From Rikenellaceae bacterium (lineage in GTDB: Bacteria; Bacteroidota; Bacteroidia; Bacteroidales; UBA932), in the NCBI GenBank assembly GCA_022777205.1, contig JALFGP010000027.1, positions 1 to 64,000 on the forward strand: 64,000 nucleotides of DNA, in the 5' to 3' direction. The notes beneath the pieces are model-generated. The model was not told the origin of the DNA. It saw only the letters and a program-made list of their open reading frames with translations, and made no database searches. The translations under genes were made by a program, and so were the position numbers. Within the stretch, counting starts at the first letter, position 1, and each line of letters opens with the position of its first letter. Positions 47,801 to 56,562 of this stretch are shown here, piece by piece.

Positions 47801-48729
47801 CTCCCGATCCTGTGAAATATCCCCGTGGTCTGACCCCGATTGTCCAAAGGGGCCGGGAACTGGGAATCACCATAGGTCTGTGGTTCAACCCGAGCGTCCA
47901 GAACGACTTCGAGGACTGGAAAAAGGACGCGGACATTCTTGTAGGCCTGTTTGAGAAATACGGCATCTATGTCTTCAAGATCGACGGCTTGACCATCACC
48001 TCGAAGAAGGGCGAGACCAATCTCCACCGTCTTTTCGACGACGTGCTCCAGCGCACCGGAAACAAGGTCCTGTTCAACCTGGATGCCACTGCAAGCCGCA
48101 GGGGAGGCTATCATTCCTTCTGCAGTTACGGCAACATTTTCCTTGAAAACCGCTACACCGACTGGGGCAACTACTATCCTTACCAGACCCTGCGCAACCT
48201 CTGGATGCTTTCGAAATATGTCCCGGCTGAAAGGCTCCAGATTGAGTTCCTGAACAAATGGAGGAATGCCGGGAAGTACGGCGATGACCCTTTTGCTCCG
48301 GGAAGGTATTCCTTCGACTATCTTTTTGCCGTCTCTATGGCCGGACAGCCCCTTGCCTGGATGGAGGCGTCCAATCTTCCGGAGGAGGCTTTCTCCGTCG
48401 CTCCTATGCTTGAAACATACAAATCATTCAGTTACGATTTCCATGAAGGTCTGATTTTACCAATCGGGGAGGAACCTTCAGGAAAGTCCTGGACAGGATT
48501 CCAGTCAATCCGCAGCGACCGTTCCGGCTATGTCCTTGTCTTCCGTGAGATGACCGGTGAGTCCGAATCGCGGGTCGCCACCTGGCTTCCTGAGGGCTCC
48601 GAAGTCTCTTTCAAACCATTGGCGGGCAGCGGCGAAGCCTTCGAGGGCATCGTGGAAGAAGACGGCAAGGTCCGCTTCCGTCTTCCGGAAGACAACTCCT
48701 TCTCTTTGTATGAATATGAAATAAAGTAG
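44869..48729 (+). CDS. FAD-dependent oxidoreductase (FAD_oxidored-type) fused to a GH36/GH27-like glycosidase, with N-terminal beta-sandwich
   Basis: Dinucleotide motif [73 protein letters not shown]; clan-D-like [10 protein letters not shown] and [10 protein letters not shown] (Asp codon 47983-47985). Confidence 0.85.
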   Translation: [1286 protein letters not shown]

Positions 48730-48746
48730 TATATTTAAAGCTTTAT

Positions 48747-50099
48747 ATGAAATTGAAAAATATACTTTTGTCTTTGGCATCACTTCTCCCGGTCGTTTCC
48801 TGCAACGCCGGCTCCTCCCCGGAGATGTCGTCAGTTTCATCGCTTTTCATATACGGAGAGGCTGCGGAAGGCTTGACCCAGGCCCGCAAGGCGGCCTTGA
48901 GCAAGGTGTATGACGGCGGAAACAATGCTGTCGCCGGAGTGTTCGAGACTTACCTGAATTTCTCCGAAGGGGGATTTTCAGTCGTTGATGCTGAAGGCAA
49001 TGCCTGGACACTGTACGAAGGAGGAAAAGTGATGAAAGACGGCGGAGCGAGTGTCTTCAGCGGGGAAAGTGGCGTTTGCCGCCTCAGGATTGACACCAAC
49101 ACCGGTCTGTGGTCCATGGTCAAGGTCAATGCCGTGACATTCCGTTCATTCTATGGTGACAGGGTTTCCGTCGAAGGTGAATATTCCGGACTTGGAAAAT
49201 GGAAATTCTCAGGGATTCCTCTTGATTCAAAGGCAGGCGAGGTGAAATATTACAGGTTTGACGTGGCTTCTGACAATCCTGAGGAACTTGCATACCTGTG
49301 CTCCACAATGGACCTGAACACATCCGATCCTGAATCCTACAAATCCCCTTACCAGTATGTCAGAACCCTCGGGAAGACCGCCTTCGAATCAATTGCCGGA
49401 CAGGATGACGGCAGTGCTGCGGCCTTCCGTTTTGCTGCTGCGGATGAGGGGACGACTGAAATAACCCTTTCACTGAATTCCGGACAGTCAAGGTACATTC
49501 ACTCGGTGGAAATCGCCCCTCCGGGACCTCCTGCTGCATTTATGGGTGATTCAATCACGGAAAACTGGAGGAAATCCTCCACCGGCCATCCCGAGTTCTT
49601 CACTGACAACAATTATCTGAATTTCGGTATCAGCGGACAGACAACCACACAGATGCTTGCCCGTTTCGGGCAGGAGGTAGTGGCGAACAAACCTCAATGC
49701 GTGGTGATTTGCGGCGGAACCAACGACATCGCGGGAAACGGAGGTGCGATTGATAACGAGGCGATTCTGAAAAACATCGCGGAAATGGGAGATATGGCCC
49801 AGGAGGCCCGCATCAAGGTGATTCTGTGCTCGATTCTGCCGACTGACCATTACTGGTGGAAAGCCGATATGACTCCCGGGGAAATCGTTTCGAGAATCGC
49901 CGATATGAACGTCCGCATCCGCAACCTGTGCAACACCAGGGATTGGACATACGTGGATTATTTCACCCCGATGGCGGACAAGACCACGGGCGCCATACTC
50001 ACTCAGTATTCCGATGACAGAATCCATCCGAACAAGGACGGCTACACGGTGATGGAGGGCATCATCCGGCCGGTAATACGTGAAGTTACAGAAAAATAA
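48747..50099 (+). CDS. SusE-like N-terminus plus SGNH/GDSL esterase lipoprotein
   Basis: Lipobox LPVVSC; SGNH blocks AAFMGDSITENW, GISGQTT, CGGTNDI, DDRIHPNKDGY. Confidence 0.88.
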   Translation: MKLKNILLSLASLLPVVSCNAGSSPEMSSVSSLFIYGEAAEGLTQARKAALSKVYDGGNNAVAGVFETYLNFSEGGFSVVDAEGNAWTLYEGGKVMKDGGASVFSGESGVCRLRIDTNTGLWSMVKVNAVTFRSFYGDRVSVEGEYSGLGKWKFSGIPLDSKAGEVKYYRFDVASDNPEELAYLCSTMDLNTSDPESYKSPYQYVRTLGKTAFESIAGQDDGSAAAFRFAAADEGTTEITLSLNSGQSRYIHSVEIAPPGPPAAFMGDSITENWRKSSTGHPEFFTDNNYLNFGISGQTTTQMLARFGQEVVANKPQCVVICGGTNDIAGNGGAIDNEAILKNIAEMGDMAQEARIKVILCSILPTDHYWWKADMTPGEIVSRIADMNVRIRNLCNTRDWTYVDYFTPMADKTTGAILTQYSDDRIHPNKDGYTVMEGIIRPVIREVTEK

Positions 50100-50112
50100 A
50101 AGGTAATATTAT

Positions 50113-52332
50113 ATGAAGAAATCAATGACTCTTATTTGGCTGGTTGTGGCAGCCGTTATTTCATTTTCTTTGGACAGTGACTGCTTTGCAAGGAAGCGGA
50201 CAAAGGAGCCTGTGTACAAGAATTCCGCGGCATCTGTCGAGGACAGGGTCAGTGACCTGCTTTCAAGGATGACCCTTGAGGAGAAACTGCTCCAGCTCAG
50301 CCAGTACACCCTGGGCAGGAACACTGTGGAAAACAATCTCGGGGAGGCTGTCAGGGACGTGCCTGCGGAAATAGGTTCCCTGATATATTTCGGCGACGAT
50401 GCCGTCCTGAGGAATGAGATGCAGAGAAAGGCCGTGGAGGAGTCCCGGCTGGGCATTCCGATTCTGTTCGGCCACGACGTAATCCACGGTTACAGGACAA
50501 TGTTCCCCGTACCTCTTGCGCAGGCTTGTTCGTGGAACCCTGAAATGGTCAGGAAAAGTTGTACCGTTGCTGCCCAAGAGGCTTATTCCTGCGGTGTTGA
50601 CTGGACTTTTTCTCCTATGGTGGACATCGCCAGGGACCCCCGTTGGGGAAGGATAATGGAGGGCTATGGGGAAGATCCTTACGCGGCCTCCGTCTATTGC
50701 CGTGCAGCGGTGAAAGGATATCAGGGAGACGACCTTTCGGCTGAAAACACGATTGCTGCCTGCCTGAAGCATTATGTGGGTTACGGTGCTTCGGAAGCCG
50801 GAAGGGATTATGTCCCGACTGAAATCTCCGACCAGACGCTTTGGGACACATATCTTCCTCCGTTCGAGGCCGGAGTGAAGGCCGGGGCGGCGACTCTGAT
50901 GAGCGCTTTCCACAACATAAGCGGGACACCTGCCACAGGAAACAGATACATTCTCACCGAAGTGCTCAAGGAAAAATGGGGACACGACGGATTCGTGGTC
51001 TCGGACTGGGATGCCGTGCGCCAGCTTGTCAATCAGGGAATGGCAAAGGACGCGAAGGAGGCGGCTATGATTGCGTTCAATGCCGGTGTGGAGATGGATA
51101 TGGTCGATGACCTTTACAAGAACCATCTTCCGGAATTGATCAGCGAGGGCAAGGTCAGGATGGAGCAGCTGGACGATGCCGTGAGGCGTGTCCTGAGAAT
51201 CAAGTTCAGACTGGGACTGTTTGAGCATCCTTTTGCCAGCGAGACGCCTCAGGAGGAAAGGTATCTTTTTCCGGAGAGCGTCGCTCTGGCAGAGGAGGCG
51301 GCAGCTGAGACAATGGTGCTTCTGAAAAATGAGGGAGGCATTCTTCCTTTGAACCCGGAGTGCAATCTGGCCGTTGCCGGTCCTGTTGCCCTTTCAAGGG
51401 AGGTCCACAACGGCAACTGGATCGCAAGGGCCCGTGCGGAGGATGTCATTACCGTTGCAGAAGGTCTGGAAAAGGAGTTCAAAGGCAGAATCCTGACGGC
51501 GGAAGGCTGCGGTTTCGAAGGGGATGACAGGAGCGGCTTCGAGCAGGCCCTCAAGGCTGTCCGGGAGTCTGATGTCGCTGTCGTCTGCATCGGACACAAG
51601 GCAGGTTGGAGCGGAGAGAACTGTTCACGCTCCACCATTGAAATTCCTCAGATACAGATTGACTTCTTGAAGGCTGTCAAGGCTGTCGGTAAACCGGTTG
51701 TCACCCTTGTTTCCGGGGGACGTCCTTTGGACCTTCGTGAGGTGGTTGACAATTCGGACGCCGTCCTGATGATCTGGCATCCGGGTACGATGGCAGGACC
51801 TGCGGTTGCAGGAATCCTCGACGGCAGGTACAATCCTTCCGCGAAGCTTGCCGTGACATTCCCTTACAGCACCGGCCAGATTCCGATCTATTACAACAGG
51901 AGGAACAGCGGCCGACGTGGCACCCAGGGACTGTACAAGGACATCCAGAGCGAACCTCTTTTTGAATTCGGCTACGGATTGAGCTATTCCACATTCGAGT
52001 ACCGGAACCTTACCTTGGACTCAGATAAGGTCAGCCCGGAAGGCAAGGTCACCGCGTCTGTCGAAGTGGTGAACACAAGTTCCCGTGACGGACAGCAGGC
52101 GGTTCTGTGGTTTATCCGTGACCCTTACAGCCTCATCACAAGACCTGTCAAGGAACTGAAATTCTTCGAGAAGAAGATGATTCCTGCCGGTGAATCAATG
52201 GTTTTCAAGTTTGAAATCGACCCGTTGAGGGATCTCGGATTCGTGGACCGGACCGGACGGAAATATCTGGATTCCGGGGAATACCGGATTATGGTCGGCG
52301 GTCTGGAAGCCGTTCTGGAAGTTGTTGAATGA
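50113..52332 (+). CDS. GH3 beta-glucosidase (BglX-like)
   Basis: FGHDVIHGYRTMFPVPLAQACSW, DPRWGRIMEGYGEDPY, GFVVSDWDAVRQL, Fn3-like C-terminus. Confidence 0.93.
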   Translation: MKKSMTLIWLVVAAVISFSLDSDCFARKRTKEPVYKNSAASVEDRVSDLLSRMTLEEKLLQLSQYTLGRNTVENNLGEAVRDVPAEIGSLIYFGDDAVLRNEMQRKAVEESRLGIPILFGHDVIHGYRTMFPVPLAQACSWNPEMVRKSCTVAAQEAYSCGVDWTFSPMVDIARDPRWGRIMEGYGEDPYAASVYCRAAVKGYQGDDLSAENTIAACLKHYVGYGASEAGRDYVPTEISDQTLWDTYLPPFEAGVKAGAATLMSAFHNISGTPATGNRYILTEVLKEKWGHDGFVVSDWDAVRQLVNQGMAKDAKEAAMIAFNAGVEMDMVDDLYKNHLPELISEGKVRMEQLDDAVRRVLRIKFRLGLFEHPFASETPQEERYLFPESVALAEEAAAETMVLLKNEGGILPLNPECNLAVAGPVALSREVHNGNWIARARAEDVITVAEGLEKEFKGRILTAEGCGFEGDDRSGFEQALKAVRESDVAVVCIGHKAGWSGENCSRSTIEIPQIQIDFLKAVKAVGKPVVTLVSGGRPLDLREVVDNSDAVLMIWHPGTMAGPAVAGILDGRYNPSAKLAVTFPYSTGQIPIYYNRRNSGRRGTQGLYKDIQSEPLFEFGYGLSYSTFEYRNLTLDSDKVSPEGKVTASVEVVNTSSRDGQQAVLWFIRDPYSLITRPVKELKFFEKKMIPAGESMVFKFEIDPLRDLGFVDRTGRKYLDSGEYRIMVGGLEAVLEVVE

Positions 52333-52379
52333 TGAATATTGAGGCTTAGTCTCAGCCTCTGAATGATATATATTCCGTT

Positions 52380-54929
52380 ATGAGATTGAAATCAATATTA
52401 ATTTCATTGCTTGCATCGTCAGCCTTCCTTTCGGGGCTGCCGGTCTCTGCCCAGAGAACCGAAGTCCTTCTGGAAAAAGGTTGGAAATTCCATCTTGGAG
52501 ATGCCCCTGGCGCCGAGTCTGTTGATTTTGACGATTCCCGCTGGGAGAGTGTGACCATCCCGCACGACTGGGCGATAACCGGTCCTTTCGACATCGCCAA
52601 TGATCTTCAGAGTGTTGCCGTGACACAGAATATGGAGAAGACGGCCACTTTGAAGACAGGGCGCACCGGAGGATTGCCATACGTCGGTGCCGGCTGGTAC
52701 AGACTTCGTTTCGACGTCCAGCCGGGACGTACTGCTCAGCTGCTCTTTGACGGGGCGATGAGCGGAGCCAGGGTTTACGTCAACGGACGGGAGGTCTGCA
52801 GTTCCCCTTACGGCTACAGCCCTTTCCACACGGATGTCACTGATGCTCTCAATGATGACGGAAAGGGGAATGTCCTGGCGGTGCGGCTGGAGAATCTGCC
52901 TTCCTCTTCCAGATGGTATCCCGGAGCGGGACTTTACAGGAATGTACATCTCATAACAACAGGAAAGGTCCATATACCCGTGTGGGGTACTCATCTCACC
53001 ACACCGCACATTGAGCAGGACTATGCCTCGGTGCACATCGAGACTGAAGTCGCCTCAGGGGAGGGACGTTCCCTAAGCATCCGGACTTCCATCTATGCCC
53101 CTGACGGGACGGAAGTGTCGCAGAACGTTTTCGCCGGAAAGACTGCCCAGGGACAGCCTCTTGTGCAGAATCTCATAGTGGAGAATCCGCAGTTGTGGAG
53201 CCCTGAGACACCGTCTCTGTATGTGGCGGAGTCGAAGCTTTTCGATGGTGACAGCCTTGTCGATATTTACAGGACACGTTTCGGCTTCCGGACTGTTGAA
53301 TTTGTTCCGGAGAAGGGATTTTTCCTCAACGGGCAGCCCCGCAAATTCCAGGGTGTCTGCAACCACCACGACCTCGGCCCTCTCGGAGCCGCAGTCAATG
53401 TGTCGGCCCTCAGGCACCAGCTTCTGCTGCTGAAGGATATGGGCTGCGATGCAATCAGGACTTCCCACAATATGCCGGCTCCGGAACTGGTGGATCTTTG
53501 TGACGAGATGGGCTTTATGATGATGATCGAGCCTTTCGATGAATGGGATGTGGCCAAATGCAGCAACGGCTACCACAGATTCTTCAATGAGCAGTCCGAT
53601 GTCGAGGGAGTTACCTGGGCTGAAAGGGATATGGTCAGGATGCTCCGCAGGTGGCGCAACAATCCGTGCGTCGTCTTGTGGAGCATCGGCAATGAGGTCC
53701 CTTCACAATGCGATCCGCAGGGTTACCGTGTTGCGAAATTCCTTCAGGATATCTGCCACAGGGAAGATCCTTCCCGCCTTTGCACCTGCGGAATGGACCA
53801 GGTGTCCTGTGTGCTTGACAACGGTTTTGCCGCTTTGATTGACGTGCCCGGGCTCAATTACAGGACATTCCGGTACAAAGAGGCCTGGAATACCCTTCCA
53901 CAAAGGTTCATCCTCGGGAGTGAAACGGCATCTACGGTCAGTTCACGCGGCGTTTACAAACTGCCTGCCCAAAAGCGTTTCAGTGCGACCGATGAGGACC
54001 ATCAGTGCTCGGCCTATGACCTGGATGCCTGTCGCTGGTCCAATGTTCCCGACATTGATTTTGCCCTTGCGGATGATTATCCATGGACTATGGGACAGTT
54101 CGTCTGGACCGGTTTCGACTATCTCGGGGAACCGTCTCCGTACGACACTGACGCCTGGCCGAATCACAGTTCGATGTTCGGAATAATCGACCTCGCGTCT
54201 ATCCCCAAAGACCGCTTCTATCTCTACCGGAGCATCTGGAACAGGGAGAATCCCACCCTGCATATCCTTCCGCATTGGAACTGGGAGGGGCACGAAGGGC
54301 AGGAAATCCCGGTGTTCGTCTATACTTCCTGGCCCCAGGTCGAGCTGTTTGTCAACGGAGTGAGCCAGGGTGTACGCAGAAAGGCCTCCGGGACTCCTGC
54401 CGAGGGACTTCAGACCGAGAACCACGAGGAACGCTACAGACTCATCTGGGACGGAGTGAAATATGAAAAAGGTGAATTGAAGGCTGTGGCGTACGACCGG
54501 GATGGGAATGTCGTGACGGAAGAAACGGTCCGCACGGCCGGCAAGCCTCATCACATAGAGATTGTCAACGGATTGTCATTCACCGGTGTGGAGGAACTGC
54601 CCGTCCTGAAAGCGGACGGAAAGGACCTCTGTTACCTGACCGTCAGGATAGTTGACAAGGACGGCAATCTCTGTCCGGGGGCAGGGAATCTTGTGGAGTT
54701 TTCAGTCACAGGAGCCGCTTCGTACAGAGCTGCCGCAAACGGTGATCCGACTTGCCTTGACATTTTCCACCAGACGCGGATGCACGCTTTCGGAGGAATG
54801 CTCACAGTGATTCTCCAGGCAGGAGAAACCCCAGGTGAAGCCACAATAAAAGCTTACTCCAAAGGTCTCCGGAGCGCTTCAGTTTCCCTTGGGGTAATGT
54901 TCACAGAAGTGGACAAAACGGCATTTTAG
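52380..54929 (+). CDS. GH2 beta-galactosidase-like enzyme
   Basis: GWKFHLGDAPGAESVDFDDSRWESVTIPHDWAI, IRTSHNMPAPE, LWSIGNEVPSQ, FILGSETAST; DUF4982-like and Ig-like C-terminus. Confidence 0.93.
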   Translation: MRLKSILISLLASSAFLSGLPVSAQRTEVLLEKGWKFHLGDAPGAESVDFDDSRWESVTIPHDWAITGPFDIANDLQSVAVTQNMEKTATLKTGRTGGLPYVGAGWYRLRFDVQPGRTAQLLFDGAMSGARVYVNGREVCSSPYGYSPFHTDVTDALNDDGKGNVLAVRLENLPSSSRWYPGAGLYRNVHLITTGKVHIPVWGTHLTTPHIEQDYASVHIETEVASGEGRSLSIRTSIYAPDGTEVSQNVFAGKTAQGQPLVQNLIVENPQLWSPETPSLYVAESKLFDGDSLVDIYRTRFGFRTVEFVPEKGFFLNGQPRKFQGVCNHHDLGPLGAAVNVSALRHQLLLLKDMGCDAIRTSHNMPAPELVDLCDEMGFMMMIEPFDEWDVAKCSNGYHRFFNEQSDVEGVTWAERDMVRMLRRWRNNPCVVLWSIGNEVPSQCDPQGYRVAKFLQDICHREDPSRLCTCGMDQVSCVLDNGFAALIDVPGLNYRTFRYKEAWNTLPQRFILGSETASTVSSRGVYKLPAQKRFSATDEDHQCSAYDLDACRWSNVPDIDFALADDYPWTMGQFVWTGFDYLGEPSPYDTDAWPNHSSMFGIIDLASIPKDRFYLYRSIWNRENPTLHILPHWNWEGHEGQEIPVFVYTSWPQVELFVNGVSQGVRRKASGTPAEGLQTENHEERYRLIWDGVKYEKGELKAVAYDRDGNVVTEETVRTAGKPHHIEIVNGLSFTGVEELPVLKADGKDLCYLTVRIVDKDGNLCPGAGNLVEFSVTGAASYRAAANGDPTCLDIFHQTRMHAFGGMLTVILQAGETPGEATIKAYSKGLRSASVSLGVMFTEVDKTAF

Positions 54930-54945
54930 TATGTCAATATTTCCA

Positions 54946-55185
54946 TCAGATATATCTCCTGACCTTCTTGCAGTACTCCTCATATTCGGTACCGAAGGTT
55001 TTGCGCAGGAAGTCCTCCTCCTGCCTTATCTGAAGGTGCAGCATCACTACAGGAAAGACAGCGAACAGCAGATGGATGATGTTAGGGAAAGCCATCAGCA
55101 GACCTATGTACATCAGGTCAAAGCCTACGAAGGCGGGATTACGGCTGATGCGGTATATGGGTGCCTTCACTATCATTTGTCTCAA
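54946..55185 (-). pseudogene. C-terminal fragment of an isoprenylcysteine/PEMT-type methyltransferase
   Basis: YRISRNPAFVGFDLMYIGLLMAFPN...LQIRQEEDFLRKTFGTEYEEYCKKVRRYI; only about 79 aa, TTG start inside the end of the upstream gene. Confidence 0.6.
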
Positions 55186-55436
55186 ATCATCAGCATTATC
55201 CGTCCCTCAGCCTTGACGAAGGTGTCCGGGAAGTGCATCACCACGGCATATACCTGGGCCGAGGTCACCGGCTGGCCGTCCTTGCGTACGTGCAGCTTCC
55301 TGCGGTTGATGATTTCCGCAATCTGCTCCGTGCGCAGGCCCCCGTTTCTCTCTGCAAGGACATATAATATAGCTTCCTCAATCTTCATTACAATCTCATT
55401 ATCTTCTTCGACTATCTCAGCACCCTTTTCCGTCAA
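55182..55436 (-). CDS. Small winged-helix (HARE-HTH-like) protein
   Basis: IEEAILYVLAERNGGLRTEQIAEIINRRKLHVRKDGQPVTSAQVYAVVMHFPDTF. Confidence 0.55.
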   Translation of the reverse strand: MTEKGAEIVEEDNEIVMKIEEAILYVLAERNGGLRTEQIAEIINRRKLHVRKDGQPVTSAQVYAVVMHFPDTFVKAEGRIMLMI

Positions 55437-55710
55437 GACTGCAAGATGCCCCAGAGGAGTAGCCGTTTGGTATGAATTCTTCAGTATCGAAGCTTATTCT
55501 TCCGTCTTCAGCGACAAAGCACGGTATACCGATGGAACCGTTAGCCTTGACGGAGTCGAAGGCAGGTGAGGTGTCCCGAAGCCGGATGAACGCCTTGAGG
55601 TTCCTCACGTGCTCACCGATGTCGATAATCTCAAAGTTCGGATTGTCCGAGAGTCTTGCCTTGACCTCAAAGCAGTCCGGGCAGGTTGACATTACATATA
55701 CTTTGGTCAT
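55417..55710 (-). CDS. Glutaredoxin-related protein
   Basis: MTKVYVMSTCPDCFEVKARLSDNPNFEIIDIG...GSIGIPCFV. Confidence 0.75.
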   Translation of the reverse strand: MTKVYVMSTCPDCFEVKARLSDNPNFEIIDIGEHVRNLKAFIRLRDTSPAFDSVKANGSIGIPCFVAEDGRISFDTEEFIPNGYSSGASCSLDGKGC

Positions 55711-55722
55711 AATATACTCTCT

Positions 55723-56043
55723 TTAGTCTATAATTACGGCTGTTCCCGATGCAGTAACCATCAGCATACCGTTGTCGGCTCCGAGCACCTCGTAGTCGAT
55801 GTCAATTCCTACGACGGCGTTGGCTCCCATGCTGCGTGCGCGCTCAGCCATCTCGTCCATGGCATTCTGGCGCGCCTTGACGAGCTCATTCTCATACGAG
55901 CCTGAACGTCCGCCGACGAAGTTGCGGATGCTGGCCGCAAAGTCCTTCAGGAAGTTCACTCCGGTGATGACCTCCCCGAAGACGACTCCCTTGTATTCCC
56001 TGATTGTGTGGCCTTCAATGGCCGATGTAGTTGTCAGTATCAT
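55723..56043 (-). CDS. YbjQ/UPF0145 family protein
   Basis: [30 protein letters not shown]...[15 protein letters not shown]. Confidence 0.9.
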   Translation of the reverse strand: MILTTTSAIEGHTIREYKGVVFGEVITGVNFLKDFAASIRNFVGGRSGSYENELVKARQNAMDEMAERARSMGANAVVGIDIDYEVLGADNGMLMVTASGTAVIID

Positions 56044-56070
56044 ATTCTTTTCTAGTGTTTTGTCCTATTC

Positions 56071-56562
56071 TCAATCCCGTTTACCCGGCAATTTGTCAAT
56101 AAAGTTTGCCTTTACCATCTCATACGCCCGCTGCGGGGCGAATCTGTCAGTGTCGGGACGAAGAAGGATATCAGTATCGTCAAGGAACTCCGAATCCTGA
56201 AGTTTTATTTCCATATTCTGCACGAACTGTTTATAGGTAGGTGCTTTGTCCACGACAAAATCCATATACTTGCTGTAGCATTCAAGCACTTTGTACACAT
56301 CCAAGTTTCCATAATTCAATGCTACCTGCATATCAAATAGGTCACGTCCCTTCTTCCTTTGATATAAAGCTCGCAGTTTTGTTCCCACCAATTCATCAAG
56401 TGCATAAGTAGTTATTTCACATCTGCCGCTGAACCACTTGTTATTGACCTCAAACGGAATTTTGCGAAAACCCAACACGCTGAAATGCTCTTTGCAGTTT
56501 ATCTCAACTTTCAGTCGTATCGGTTGTATTGGAGGAATTTCAGACTCCATTCGGAAAAGCAT
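56071..56562 (-). pseudogene. AbiEii toxin, N-terminally deleted (catalytic nucleotidyltransferase half missing)
   Basis: Reads as the second half of AbiEii: LFRMESEIPPIQPIRLKVEINCKEHFSVLGF...ITTYALDELVGTKLRALYQRKKGRDLFDM...; no upstream nucleotidyltransferase segment. Confidence 0.75.

Larger units (their letters stand above)
20407..54929 (+). other. Polysaccharide-utilization locus (about 34.5 kb, plus strand)
   Basis: HTCS, SusC, SusD, SusE/F-like lipoproteins and clustered glycosidases/esterases, all co-oriented with short gaps. Confidence 0.93.

Noticed and set aside
47113-48114. 333-aa minus-strand ORF
   Set aside because: Antisense to the GH36-like domain of the FAD fusion.
52341-52359. 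Small hairpin GAGGCT/AGCCTC between GH3 and GH2 genes
   Set aside because: Only a 6-bp stem and no T-tract; could be chance.
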